NCBI RefSeq assembly: GCF_900129395.1
Contig: NZ_FQVP01000004.1
Span: 516,160-580,159, forward strand
Reading direction: 5' to 3'
DNA length: 64,000 nt
Source of the DNA: Pseudosulfitobacter pseudonitzschiae
GTDB taxonomy: Bacteria; Pseudomonadota; Alphaproteobacteria; Rhodobacterales; Rhodobacteraceae
The translations under genes and the position numbers were made by a program. The notes under the pieces were generated by a model that had not been told where the DNA came from, did not search any database, and saw nothing but the letters and a program-made list of their open reading frames with translations. Positions 51,602-60,177 of this stretch are shown here, in pieces. Position 1 is the stretch's first letter, and every line of letters begins with the position of its first letter.

Positions 51602-54217
51602 ATGGACTTGTCCAAGTTCACGGAGCGGTCGCGCGGCTTTGTGCAGGCAGCGCAGACAATCGCCACACGGGAAAGCCATCAGCGTTTGGCGCCCGAGCAC
51701 ATACTCAAAGCATTGATGGATGACGAACAGGGGTTGGCCAGCAACCTGATCGCACGCGCAGGCGGTAACCCCGCACGCGTGACCGAAGCGCTGACCCTGT
51801 CGCTGGGCAAGATGCCTGTCGTCACGGGCGATGCGGCACAGGTCTATCTGGACAACACCACCGCCAAGGTTCTGGCCGAGGCCGAGGCCCTGGCCCAGAA
51901 GGCCGGCGACAGCTTCGTGCCGGTCGAGCGCATCCTGATGGCCCTGTGCATGGTCAAATCCGGGGCCAAGACGGCATTGGAAGCTGGATCTGTGTCCGCG
52001 CAGGCGCTGAATTCGGCAATCAACGACATTCGCAAGGGACGCACAGCCGACTCTGCCAGCGCAGAGGACAGCTATGAGGCGCTGAAGAAATACAGCACGG
52101 ACCTGACCGAACGCGCCGAACAGGGCAAGATTGACCCGATCATCGGCCGCGACGAGGAAATCCGCCGCACCATGCAGGTGCTGAGCCGCCGGACCAAGAA
52201 CAACCCCGTTCTGATCGGGGAGCCGGGCGTGGGTAAAACCGCGATTGCCGAAGGCATGGCCTTGCGCATCATCAACGGCGATGTGCCCGAAAGCCTGCGC
52301 AACAAGAAACTGCTGGCGCTGGACATGGGCGCGCTGATTGCCGGTGCGAAATACCGTGGCGAGTTCGAGGAGCGTCTGAAGGCGGTTCTGAACGAAGTCA
52401 CCGATGCCGCGGGCGAAATCATTCTGTTCATCGATGAAATGCACACGCTCGTGGGCGCGGGCAAGGCTGACGGCGCGATGGATGCTGCGAACCTGATCAA
52501 ACCGGCGCTAGCGCGCGGTGAACTGCACTGTATCGGTGCCACCACGCTGGATGAGTATCGCAAATATGTGGAAAAAGACGCGGCCTTGGCCCGCCGGTTC
52601 CAGCCCGTGATGGTGCAGGAGCCCACGGTTGAGGATACGATCAGCATTCTGCGCGGCATCAAGGAAAAATACGAATTGCACCACGGGGTGCGCGTCAGTG
52701 ACAGCGCGCTGGTTGCGGCGGCCACGTTGAGCCATCGCTATATCACCGACCGCTTCCTGCCGGACAAGGCCATCGACCTTGTGGACGAGGCGGCCAGCCG
52801 TCTGCGCATGGAGGTGGACAGCAAACCCGAAGAGCTGGATGCCATCGACCGCCAGATCCTGCAATTGCAGATCGAGGCCGAAGCCTTGCGCGCCGAGGAT
52901 GACGCGGCCAGCAAGGACCGTTTGGGTGCGCTGGAAAAGGACCTCTCCGACTTGCAAGAGCGCAGTGCCGAAATGACGGCGCAATGGCAGACCAACCGTG
53001 ACGCCATCGCCTCGGCGCAGGGGATCAAGGAGCAGTTGGACCGTGCCCGCGCCGATCTGGACATCGCCAAGCGCGAGGGCAATCTGGCCAAGGCTGGCGA
53101 GCTGTCTTATGGCGTGATCCCGCAACTTGAGCGTCAGCTTGAAACGCTGGACGCGACCGAAGCGGATGCCCGAACTGCGGACACCGTGCGCCCCGAGCAG
53201 ATCGCCAGCGTTGTTGAACGCTGGACAGGTATCCCGACCTCGCGGATGCTGGAAGGTGAGCGCGACAAGCTGCTGCGCATGGAAGAACAGTTGCACAGCC
53301 GTGTGGTGGGTCAAGACAGCGCCGTAAAGGCGGTGGCAAACGCAGTACGCCGTGCGCGGGCCGGTCTGAACGACGAGAACCGCCCCCTGGGCAGTTTCCT
53401 GTTCCTCGGGCCAACCGGCGTCGGCAAGACCGAGCTGACCAAAGCCGTGGCGAACTTCATGTTCGACGACGACAACGCCATGGTGCGTCTGGATATGTCC
53501 GAGTTCATGGAAAAACACAGCGTTGCGCGTCTGATCGGTGCCCCTCCGGGCTATGTCGGCTATGACGAAGGTGGTGTTCTGACCGAAGCCGTGCGGCGCA
53601 GGCCTTATCAGGTCGTGTTGTTCGACGAGGTCGAAAAGGCACACCCGGATGTGTTCAACGTGCTGCTGCAGGTGCTGGACGATGGCGTGCTGACCGATGG
53701 TCAGGGCCGCAAGGTCGACTTCAAGCAGACGCTGATCATTCTGACCAGCAACCTTGGGGCGCAGGCGCTGAGCCAGCTTCCCGAAGGCGGCGACATGGCG
53801 CGTGCCAAACGTGATGTGATGGACGCGGTGCGGGCGCACTTCCGCCCCGAGTTCCTGAACCGTCTGGACGAGACGATCATCTTTGACCGCCTCAGCCGTG
53901 ACAACATGGACGGCATTGTCGATATCCAGATGGCCCGCCTGCTGAAACGTCTGCAAGCGCGCAAGATCACACTGGATCTGGACGACAGCGCCCGCAAATG
54001 GCTGGCTGACGAAGGTTATGATCCGGTGTTCGGGGCGCGTCCGCTGAAACGGGTGATCCAGAACACGCTGCAAAACCCGCTGGCCGAGATGTTGCTGGCC
54101 GGTGATGTTATGGATGGGGATTCCATTCCCGTAACAGCGGGCAGCGAGGGGTTGATCATCGGTGACCGTGTTGCGGGTACCAATCGGCCCAGACCGGATG
54201 ACGCCGTGGTGCATTGA
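51602..54217 (+). CDS. clpB: ATP-dependent disaggregase ClpB
   Basis: This 871-residue AAA+ protein resolubilises aggregates together with DnaK. Order: N-terminal Clp repeat domain (about 1-150), first AAA+ domain (Walker A GEPGVGKT, Walker [12 protein letters not shown]), the coiled-coil middle domain (about 405-525) that distinguishes ClpB from ClpA/C, and second AAA+ domain (Walker A GPTGVGKT, Walker [12 protein letters not shown], sensor [20 protein letters not shown]). Pore loops are [12 protein letters not shown] and [13 protein letters not shown]. The ATG at 51602 follows AAGGAGA. A terminator follows. Confidence 0.98.
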   Translation: MDLSKFTERSRGFVQAAQTIATRESHQRLAPEHILKALMDDEQGLASNLIARAGGNPARVTEALTLSLGKMPVVTGDAAQVYLDNTTAKVLAEAEALAQKAGDSFVPVERILMALCMVKSGAKTALEAGSVSAQALNSAINDIRKGRTADSASAEDSYEALKKYSTDLTERAEQGKIDPIIGRDEEIRRTMQVLSRRTKNNPVLIGEPGVGKTAIAEGMALRIINGDVPESLRNKKLLALDMGALIAGAKYRGEFEERLKAVLNEVTDAAGEIILFIDEMHTLVGAGKADGAMDAANLIKPALARGELHCIGATTLDEYRKYVEKDAALARRFQPVMVQEPTVEDTISILRGIKEKYELHHGVRVSDSALVAAATLSHRYITDRFLPDKAIDLVDEAASRLRMEVDSKPEELDAIDRQILQLQIEAEALRAEDDAASKDRLGALEKDLSDLQERSAEMTAQWQTNRDAIASAQGIKEQLDRARADLDIAKREGNLAKAGELSYGVIPQLERQLETLDATEADARTADTVRPEQIASVVERWTGIPTSRMLEGERDKLLRMEEQLHSRVVGQDSAVKAVANAVRRARAGLNDENRPLGSFLFLGPTGVGKTELTKAVANFMFDDDNAMVRLDMSEFMEKHSVARLIGAPPGYVGYDEGGVLTEAVRRRPYQVVLFDEVEKAHPDVFNVLLQVLDDGVLTDGQGRKVDFKQTLIILTSNLGAQALSQLPEGGDMARAKRDVMDAVRAHFRPEFLNRLDETIIFDRLSRDNMDGIVDIQMARLLKRLQARKITLDLDDSARKWLADEGYDPVFGARPLKRVIQNTLQNPLAEMLLAGDVMDGDSIPVTAGSEGLIIGDRVAGTNRPRPDDAVVH

Positions 54218-54237
54218 ACCACACAATAAAGTTGCAA

Positions 54238-54264
54238 GGGGCGCCCGCATCGGGCGCCCCTTTT
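54238..54264 (+). terminator. intrinsic terminator after clpB
   Basis: GGGGCGCCCG and CGGGCGCCCC pair perfectly around a CAT loop region and are followed by TTTT, 20 bases after the clpB stop. Confidence 0.9.
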
Positions 54265-54334
54265 GTGTTTGTGATGACGATTGATGCCGGGGCGGGATTT
54301 GGTAAACCTGCCGTGATGGGATGAGGAATGTCAT

Positions 54335-54907
54335 TTGAAACGTCACAGGCTTTTTCGCGTTCTCCTGATGGTGGCGCTCATGGTTGTCGCGGTGCTGGGC
54401 TATACCAAGGTGATGGCGCGGATTTCTCTGGTCGAGCCGCCTGTTCAGGCTGCGGACGCGCTGTTGGCGGATCACCTTATCGTCTCTAAGGCCGACAGAA
54501 GGCTGTATCTGATGCAGGACGGTAGAGTGCTGCAATCCTATGATATCGCCATGGGTGCGCGCTGGGACGGGGGGCCCAAGCAAAGCGAAGGGGATGAGCG
54601 TACGCCGGAGGGGGACTACCGAATTGACTGGCGCAACCCGCAGTCGGTGGCGCACCTCAGCTTGCATATCTCTTATCCCGATGCCGCCGACCAAGCGCGT
54701 GCAGCGCGGGGCGGATACGATCCCGGCGGCAATATCATGATCCACGGGTTGCCGAATGGATGGGGCGCCATCGGGACACTGCATCTGCTGATGAACTGGA
54801 CGGACGGCTGCATTGCGGTGACCAACAGTGAAATGCGCGAGATCTGGGCGCGTACGCCGGACGGGACGCCGATCACGATCAAGCCTCAGTGGACTCCCGA
54901 GGTTTGA
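54335..54907 (+). CDS. L,D-transpeptidase (YkuD-domain) protein
   Basis: This 190-residue protein has an N-terminal membrane anchor (about residues 7-24) and an extracytoplasmic YkuD domain. The family motif is IMIHGLPNG followed by WTDGCIAVTNSEM, with the catalytic Cys in DGCI; Asp replaces the more usual His or Ser just before it, as in YafK-like members. Activity on peptidoglycan cross-links or lipoprotein attachment is expected. The start is TTG at 54335, after GAGGAA; its expected start codon context supports this over internal ATGs. Confidence 0.88.
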   Translation: MKRHRLFRVLLMVALMVVAVLGYTKVMARISLVEPPVQAADALLADHLIVSKADRRLYLMQDGRVLQSYDIAMGARWDGGPKQSEGDERTPEGDYRIDWRNPQSVAHLSLHISYPDAADQARAARGGYDPGGNIMIHGLPNGWGAIGTLHLLMNWTDGCIAVTNSEMREIWARTPDGTPITIKPQWTPEV

Positions 54908-54914
54908 CGCTGGT

Positions 54915-55319
54915 TTAAGTCCGGGCGCGTGCCTGTTGGGCTTCTGCTATGCGCGGCATCGACACTTCGATCCAGTCGGCCAGGCCGCGCACCTTTTCCG
55001 CCACCTCGCGGCCCAGCGGTGTCAGGCTGTATTCCACATGCGGCGGCACCACGTCAAAGGACACGCGGCTGACAAAGCCGTCGGCGGTCAGGGCTTGCAG
55101 GGTTTGGGCCAGCATCCGCTCGCTGACGCCGCCAATCTGCTGGCGCAGGGCGCTGAAGCGCAGCGTTCCGTCCTCAAGCGCCATCAGTGCCAGCACGCCC
55201 CAACGGCTGGTCACATGCTTCAGCACGTCGCGTGAGGGACATTGCGCCGCCATCAGATCGCCACGCCGGACACGGTCCGACAGCGGCTCGGGCGTCAGGG
55301 CAGGGGGATGTTCGGTCAT
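54915..55319 (-). CDS. HxlR-family transcriptional regulator
   Basis: This 134-residue winged-helix regulator has the HxlR core: CPSRDVLKHVTSRWGVLALMAL, then LRFSALRQQIGGVSERMLAQTLQAL and VPPHVEYSLTPLGREV. The conserved Cys near the N-terminus (AAQCPSRD) is the redox- or quinone-sensing residue in YodB/QorR relatives. It is divergent from a QorB-like reductase gene, exactly as E. coli ytfH (qorR) is beside ytfG (qorB). An operator-like dyad lies between. Confidence 0.93.
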   Translation of the reverse strand: MTEHPPALTPEPLSDRVRRGDLMAAQCPSRDVLKHVTSRWGVLALMALEDGTLRFSALRQQIGGVSERMLAQTLQALTADGFVSRVSFDVVPPHVEYSLTPLGREVAEKVRGLADWIEVSMPRIAEAQQARART

Positions 55320-55364
55320 GGACGGCTCTGCTTTTCAGAATTTTCAAACTTACATTTTTGTACG

Positions 55365-55383
55365 TACTTACTATTCGTAAGTA
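55365..55383. promoter_or_regulatory. HxlR-type operator between the HxlR and QorB-like genes
   Basis: TACTTAC and GTAAGTA form a perfect seven-base inverted repeat with a five-base spacer (TATTC), in the 113-base divergent region. A degenerate copy (ACTTAC at about 55349) lies just to the left. This matches the ACTTAC-N5-GTAAGT form known for HxlR-family sites such as those of QorR/YodB. Confidence 0.75.
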
Positions 55384-55432
55384 AAGGGTCTAGCTCTTGT
55401 GGCAGAACATGACGTTTTGAAAGGACGATCCC

Positions 55433-56278
55433 ATGACAGTTGCAGTAACAGGTGCCACCGGACAGCTGGGCCGATTGGTCATTGCAGGCCTCAAGGACAA
55501 GATGGCCGCAAGCGACATCATCGCGCTGGCGCGCAGCCCGGAAAAGGCCGCCGATCTGGGTGTGACCGCGCGCAGGGCGGATTATGATGCGCCCGAAACA
55601 CTGGCCCCCGCATTGGCGGGTGTGGACACGCTCCTGTTGATTTCAGGCAGCGAGATCGGTCAGCGCACAGCCCAACATCGCGCGGTGATCGACGCGGCGA
55701 AATCTGCGGGTGTCGGGCACATTGTCTACACCAGCCTGCTGCGGGCGGATACCTCGCCCATGTCACTGGCGGTCGAACACCGTGAGACCGAGGCGCTGAT
55801 CAAAGCATCGGGCCTAACCTACACGATCCTGCGCAATGGTTGGTACACCGAGAATTACACCGGGTCCGTGCCGGGGGCAGTGCAGGCGGGTGCGTTGGTC
55901 GGCTCTGCTGGCGACGGACGTATCAGTTCGGCGGCACGTGCGGATTACGCTGATGCGGCAGTGGCGGTGCTGACAGCAGGTGATCACGTGGGCAAGACCT
56001 ATGAACTGGCGGGCGATTCCGCCTATACGCTCAGCGATCTGGCCGCAGAGGTCAGTGCGCAGACGGGTAAAACGATCCCCTATCAGAACCTGCCACAGGA
56101 TGAATATGCCAAGATTCTGGTATCGGTCGGCCTGCCCGAGGGATTTGCGGGCGCCTTGGCGAGCTTTGATGTGGACGCGTCGCAGGGTGCGTTGTTCCAT
56201 GACGGCCGCGATCTGTCGGACCTGATCGGACGGCCCACTACGCCGCTGTCGAAATCGGTGTCTGAAGCGCTGGCCTGA
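55433..56278 (+). CDS. NmrA-like NAD(P)H:quinone oxidoreductase (QorB/YtfG type)
   Basis: This 281-residue atypical SDR starts MTVAVTGATGQLGRLV, with the NADP-binding GATGQLG motif. Typical YtfG/QorB segments follow: DYDAPETLAPALAGVDTLLLISGSE, YTSLLRAD, ILRNGWYTENY and YELAGDSAYTLSDLAAEV. It should reduce quinones and protect against them. Divergence from an HxlR regulator with an operator between supports induction by quinones or thiol-reactive compounds. Confidence 0.91.
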   Translation: MTVAVTGATGQLGRLVIAGLKDKMAASDIIALARSPEKAADLGVTARRADYDAPETLAPALAGVDTLLLISGSEIGQRTAQHRAVIDAAKSAGVGHIVYTSLLRADTSPMSLAVEHRETEALIKASGLTYTILRNGWYTENYTGSVPGAVQAGALVGSAGDGRISSAARADYADAAVAVLTAGDHVGKTYELAGDSAYTLSDLAAEVSAQTGKTIPYQNLPQDEYAKILVSVGLPEGFAGALASFDVDASQGALFHDGRDLSDLIGRPTTPLSKSVSEALA

Positions 56279-56308
56279 CCTCTCGGGGGTGCCTTTGACA
56301 AGGCGCCC

Positions 56309-57058
56309 CTAGCGCATGATCCGTGCTGCGACCGCAGGCAGCAGGCGGTTCAGAACGCGCAGCATCTTGGCCTTGCCGACCCAGACCTCGGGCTGTCCAC
56401 GTGCCAGCCCGGCAATCACCTCGGTTGCAGCGCGGTGGGCCGTGATTTTCCCCGATCCGCGCCCCGCGGTCATATCCGCGTCCACCAGCGCCATGATCGC
56501 CTCGGTCACCGTTATATGCGGTGCGCTGTCTTCACACTGATAACGCAAAGCCTGACTGAACGCGCGCGTGGCGGCCTTGGTGGCGCAATATACCGGCGAT
56601 GCAGCCTTGGGGGCGATGGCAAGCCCCGAGCTGATGTTGACGATGGCCGATCTGCTCTGGGCTGCAAGGTTTGGCAGCAATCCCAGGGTCAGGCTGACCA
56701 GCCCGTCCAGGTTCAACCCGATCTCCTGACGGGCAGAGATGATGGAAGCCTCAGCAGGGTCGGCAAACAGGTTCATCTCCTGTTGGAGGCCCGCATTGTT
56801 GATCAGGATGCTGAGATCGGGATGCTCGGCGGTGATCAGCGCGACCAACCTGTCGATCTCTGCTTGTTGGGACAGATCGGCCTGCACCGTGGTGACATTT
56901 GGACCGCCCTCGGATTGCAAAGCGTTCAGATGCTGCATGTTGCGCCCCACGGCGACAACCGTGCAGCCTTGCGCGATCAACTGGCGGGACAATTCCAGAC
57001 CGATCCCCCGCGCTCCGCCGGTGACCAGCGCGCGACGGCCTGCCAATGCATTGTTCAT
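56309..57058 (-). CDS. short-chain dehydrogenase/reductase, DltE-like
   Basis: This 249-residue SDR has the cofactor motif TGGARGIGLELS, the NNAGLQQ strand, and the catalytic Ser (VNISSGLAI) and Tyr-Lys (YCATKAATRAF). It is most like DltE-type SDRs of unknown substrate. Its start overlaps the darcynin-like gene by 4 bases, so both are one transcript. The divergent TetR regulator probably controls the pair. Confidence 0.9.
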   Translation of the reverse strand: MNNALAGRRALVTGGARGIGLELSRQLIAQGCTVVAVGRNMQHLNALQSEGGPNVTTVQADLSQQAEIDRLVALITAEHPDLSILINNAGLQQEMNLFADPAEASIISARQEIGLNLDGLVSLTLGLLPNLAAQSRSAIVNISSGLAIAPKAASPVYCATKAATRAFSQALRYQCEDSAPHITVTEAIMALVDADMTAGRGSGKITAHRAATEVIAGLARGQPEVWVGKAKMLRVLNRLLPAVAARIMR

Positions 57059-57381
57059 GCGCTGACCTCTCGTTGAAAGGTTTGATGGCCGTTTTCCAGC
57101 GCAGGAATAATGTCGATGACATCAAAGTACGGCTTGCCAAACAGGGGTGTGTTGCGCAGCCGTTCGACAACAAAGTAATAGGCCCCCAAGTCGCGGGCCT
57201 CGAACACCGCCACGTCCGAGCAGGTGCCCGAAAACGCCTCGGCGTCATAGAAACGCATCGAAACCTGATCGCCCAGTCCAGCCTGCGCCAGGCAGTCGGC
57301 TGCGATGCTGTCGCGTTCCGTGATGGTGTGGCCCAGCCAGTGCGGGGTGGCCCGCAAAAGCATGAAGATTGTCCAGATCAT
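57055..57381 (-). CDS. darcynin-like protein
   Basis: This 108-residue protein resembles the darcynin family: MIWTIFMLLRATPHWLG at the N-terminus, then an AADCLAQAG segment, a central FSGTCSDVAVFEA and a YDVID-like C-terminal strand (PYFDVIDIIPA). The function of darcynins is not established. It is first in an operon with an SDR gene, divergent from a TetR gene. I chose the ATG at 57381, which fits the family; the open frame extends 12 codons upstream. Confidence 0.75.
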   Translation of the reverse strand: MIWTIFMLLRATPHWLGHTITERDSIAADCLAQAGLGDQVSMRFYDAEAFSGTCSDVAVFEARDLGAYYFVVERLRNTPLFGKPYFDVIDIIPALENGHQTFQREVSA

Positions 57382-57417
57382 GTCGAATTTCCTTTGCGTT
57401 CGAGGACACTCACGCAA

Positions 57418-57431
57418 TATTCGAGCGAATA
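57418..57431. promoter_or_regulatory. TetR-type operator in the darcynin/TetR divergent region
   Basis: TATTCG-AG-CGAATA is a perfect inverted repeat lying 36 bases before the darcynin start and 31 bases before the TetR start. It is flanked on both sides by ACTCAC. Position between a regulator and its divergent operon suits autoregulation and repression. Confidence 0.65.
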
Positions 57432-57462
57432 CTCACATTTCTCAACTCGCATTCAGGCGGCA

Positions 57463-58056
57463 ATGAAGCAGGCACAGATCAACCCAAGAAAGACACCTAC
57501 ACAAGCGCGCGCCAAGGCGTCGGTTCAGGCCATTCTGCAAGCGGCTGCTCATATTTTGGAACGCGGTGGATTGGAGACACTGACGACAAATTACGTGGCC
57601 GAAGTTGCTGGCGTCAGCATTGGCACCTTGTACCAATATTACCCGTCGAAAGAGGCGATCCTGACCGACATCATCCGTCAGAAGCGAGCCAGACTGCTGG
57701 AGGATTTGCAAGCTGCCACGCTGGAGATGCATAATGAATCCTTCGACGTGACCCTGGCCAAGCTGTTGCATGCCGCCGTCGAAAGTCAGTTGCACTGGCC
57801 AAAGCTGTCCAAGGCGTTGGAATATGCCGAGAGCTTTTTGCCGCTTGAGCAGGAAACCCGTGTCCTGAATGAACAGATCAACCAGACCATCGTGGCGTTT
57901 CTGGAGCATCATCAGGTGGCCGATGCCCCGGTGGCTGCGCGCGATCTGGTGTCAGCCTTGCGTGGTATGATTGATGGGGCCGGGCTGGCAGGCGAAACCG
58001 ATGCGCGGGCGTTGTTCGAACGGGCGCTGAAGCTGGCCAAAGGCTATCTTGCCTGA
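57463..58056 (+). CDS. TetR-family transcriptional regulator
   Basis: This 197-residue regulator has the TetR helix-turn-helix: ILQAAAHILERGGLETLTTNYVAEVAGVSIGTLYQYYPSKEAIL at about residues 23-66. The ligand-binding part is helical and not informative. It is divergent from the darcynin-SDR operon with a perfect dyad between, so that operon is the likely target. I chose the ATG at 57463 because the longer frame would cross the divergent promoter. Confidence 0.92.
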   Translation: MKQAQINPRKTPTQARAKASVQAILQAAAHILERGGLETLTTNYVAEVAGVSIGTLYQYYPSKEAILTDIIRQKRARLLEDLQAATLEMHNESFDVTLAKLLHAAVESQLHWPKLSKALEYAESFLPLEQETRVLNEQINQTIVAFLEHHQVADAPVAARDLVSALRGMIDGAGLAGETDARALFERALKLAKGYLA

Positions 58057-58077
58057 GGTGCTGATGTTGGCAGATAG

Positions 58078-58109
58078 AAAAAGGGACGTTCGTTTCCGAA
58101 CGCCCCTTT
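58078..58109. terminator. bidirectional terminator between TetR and RTX genes
   Basis: CGTTCG and CGAACG pair around TTTC, extended by GGG/CCC with one mismatch. There is AAAAA on the left and TTT on the right, so it can end both convergent transcripts. Confidence 0.8.
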
Positions 58110-58132
58110 CCACAGTCAGACTTTGGAGGTCA

Positions 58133-59887
58133 TCAGGTGAATGGCACCGGTTCGGTGTCAAAAATAAAGTCACTGGCATCCAGATCGGCCACTTCGACGT
58201 TCTGCAGCAGCAGGCTGTCGCGGTCGGTGAACTGGATGAACACGTCGTCGCCGACCTGTTGGAAAGTCATGTCATCGACGCTGGTAAAGCCCCAGGCGGT
58301 CATGTCCAACCGGTCCTCGCCATCGGTAAAGTCGGTGATGGTGTCGGCACGCATCCGGTCGTCGAAGACAAAGATGTCAGCGCCTGTGCCACCGGTCAGA
58401 TTGTCGTCGCCCCATCCGCCATCAATCGTGTCATCGCCGTCGCCGCCATCGATCAGGTCCTTGCCTGCACCGCCTGAAATCAGGTCGTTGCCCGCGCCGC
58501 CCCAGATTTTGTCATTGCCGTTTTCACCGTCCAGCGTGTCATTGCCGCCCGCGCCGTAGATGCGGTCGTTCTTGTTGCCGCCGTTGACATAATCGTCGCC
58601 GGTGCCTGCAAGGATCAGGTCGTTGCCTGCGTCGCCGTAGATAACGTCGTTGCCCGCATCTCCATAAAGCCGGTCGGCCCCCGAGCCACCCAGGATCAGA
58701 TCATTGTCATCACCGCCCTCGATGGTATCCTTGCCTGCGCCGCCCATAACGGTGTCATCGCCTGCGCCTGCGCGAATTCGGTCGCTGCCGCCCATCAGGT
58801 CAATGCTATCGGCAGCCTCTGTGCCCCACAGGTTGTCGCCTCCCTCGGAGGAGATCATCTCAGGGGCTTCATCCAGAATAAAGTCGGCGTTGGTCAGATC
58901 ATCGGCGTTCACGCCGGTCAGCTCGACATATTGGAAATCGCCAAAATTGATGCGGGCGTTGTCGCCGACTTGAGTGATGGTCAGTTGGCTGATGTCCCAG
59001 ATGTCCAGCTTCGAAATGTCCAGCCTGTCTTCGCCGCTGGTAAAGTCGGTGATCGTGTCGCAGCCCATGTCGTTGGCATATCGAAAGATATCAGCCCCGG
59101 TGCCGCCGGTCAGCAGGTCGTTTTCCTTGCCCCCGTCAATGTCGTCGTCGCCCGAACCGCCGTCGATGGTGTCGTTGCCTTTTTCACCGATCAGCGTGTC
59201 GTTGCCTTCGTTGCCCCACAGCATGTCCTCTTGGTTCTGGCCATTCAGGCTGTCGTCGCCGATGCCGCCCCACATGCTGTCCCGGCCATTGCCGCCCAGA
59301 ATGGTGTCGTTGCCCTCTTCACCCCACAACTTGTCGCCGCCGCAGACACCGTCGATATAATCGTTGCCCAGCCCGCCCCAGACCTGATCCGATCCGCCAA
59401 GCGCGATGTAGGTGTCATTGCCGCCCAGCAGATTGACGCGGTCGGAGGTCATATTGCCGACGATATAGTCGTCGCCTTCGGTTGGAATGCTGGGATCGAC
59501 GATGTCTTCTACCGAAATAGAGTAATCTGCGGTGCCGCCGGTTTGCGAGACTGTGAAATAGGCAGTCTCGGTCGCCTCTGCGGTAAAGGTTATTGTGACC
59601 TCATAGCTGCCATCAAGGCCTGCGGCAGTTTCCGTCTGATCGCCAAATCCGACGGTGAACGCGCTGTCGGCATCGGCGGAGTCGACCACGACAACGAAAG
59701 TGTAGGTGAACCCTGCGGTCAGGTTCAGCGCAATCGCATCCGACGTGTCGGTCTGTGCCGCCCGTTGCAGGCCAAGGCTGCCATCGATGTTGTCGAAAAG
59801 AGCGATGTCGATGGGCATGTCATTGTTGAAGCTTTCGGTAAAGCTGTCGGTGTCGAGTTCAACGGTCTCTGTGTATGTGGTTGGCAT
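58133..59887 (-). CDS. RTX (hemolysin-type Ca2+-binding repeat) protein
   Basis: This protein of about 584 residues is probably exported by a type I system and folds on Ca2+ outside the cell. An N-terminal beta domain (about 20-130; FTYTFVVVVDSADADSAFTV) precedes two blocks of nonapeptide repeats such as GGNGRDSMW, GNEGNDTLI and GGAGNDLIS. Each block ends in a matching module, LTGGTGADIF, then DTITDFT-GEDRLD and a VELTGV/LLQNVEVADL segment, implying internal duplication. There is no enzyme domain and no N-terminal signal. No type I secretion genes are in the window. I start at ATG 59887, after GGGGA. Confidence 0.9.
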   Translation of the reverse strand: MPTTYTETVELDTDSFTESFNNDMPIDIALFDNIDGSLGLQRAAQTDTSDAIALNLTAGFTYTFVVVVDSADADSAFTVGFGDQTETAAGLDGSYEVTITFTAEATETAYFTVSQTGGTADYSISVEDIVDPSIPTEGDDYIVGNMTSDRVNLLGGNDTYIALGGSDQVWGGLGNDYIDGVCGGDKLWGEEGNDTILGGNGRDSMWGGIGDDSLNGQNQEDMLWGNEGNDTLIGEKGNDTIDGGSGDDDIDGGKENDLLTGGTGADIFRYANDMGCDTITDFTSGEDRLDISKLDIWDISQLTITQVGDNARINFGDFQYVELTGVNADDLTNADFILDEAPEMISSEGGDNLWGTEAADSIDLMGGSDRIRAGAGDDTVMGGAGKDTIEGGDDNDLILGGSGADRLYGDAGNDVIYGDAGNDLILAGTGDDYVNGGNKNDRIYGAGGNDTLDGENGNDKIWGGAGNDLISGGAGKDLIDGGDGDDTIDGGWGDDNLTGGTGADIFVFDDRMRADTITDFTDGEDRLDMTAWGFTSVDDMTFQQVGDDVFIQFTDRDSLLLQNVEVADLDASDFIFDTEPVPFT

Positions 59888-59953
59888 GTGTGTCCCCAAG
59901 GTCTTGTCGATGTTCTTGTTGCCACAACGTTATCACGCCGACTCTCTAAAGGT

Positions 59954-60103
59954 ATGTGTAAACAGAGTTTTGTCTGGGGTATTCCCGTGGTTTTGGCGGG
60001 CGGACTTGGTACATTGTTGATCGGCCAGGCACCAATGGCCGTCGGGGAGGGGCTTCTGTTGCGGAATTGGTGTTTGGACCGACGAATCCGCGCCACAGTG
60101 TGA
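59954..60103 (+). CDS. possible 49-residue small protein
   Basis: A 50-codon frame encodes a product with a hydrophobic Gly/Leu/Val segment (IPVVLAGGLGTLLIG) and a basic Arg-rich tail, like a one-pass membrane peptide. AAAGG lies too close to the ATG to be a good ribosome site. It fills part of the 290-base gap between the RTX and glutamate-synthase-like genes. No family is recognised and it may be chance. Confidence 0.2.
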   Translation: MCKQSFVWGIPVVLAGGLGTLLIGQAPMAVGEGLLLRNWCLDRRIRATV

Positions 60104-60177
60104 CACCGGCGCGCCCTTGCGTTGGCGTGTATGTGGCTTAACTGTGCGTTAAACCCTGGAAACAGCGAGAATGCGAC

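Noticed and set aside
52508..54784. 758-codon minus-strand frame across clpB and the transpeptidase
   Set aside because: It is a GC-rich shadow frame of clpB with no domain and atypical composition.
58381..59460. Periodic repeats that might suggest a CRISPR array or satellite
   Set aside because: The 27-base periodicity is the coding signature of RTX nonapeptides, and no direct repeats with unique spacers are present.
58931..60103. Plus-strand frame antisense to the RTX gene
   Set aside because: Its bulk mirrors the RTX repeats. Only the final 50 codons lie in free sequence and are listed separately at low confidence.
59954..60103. Confident small-protein call in the RTX/glutamate-synthase-like gap
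   Set aside because: The ribosome site is poorly spaced and no family is recognised, so it is kept only as a low-confidence feature.
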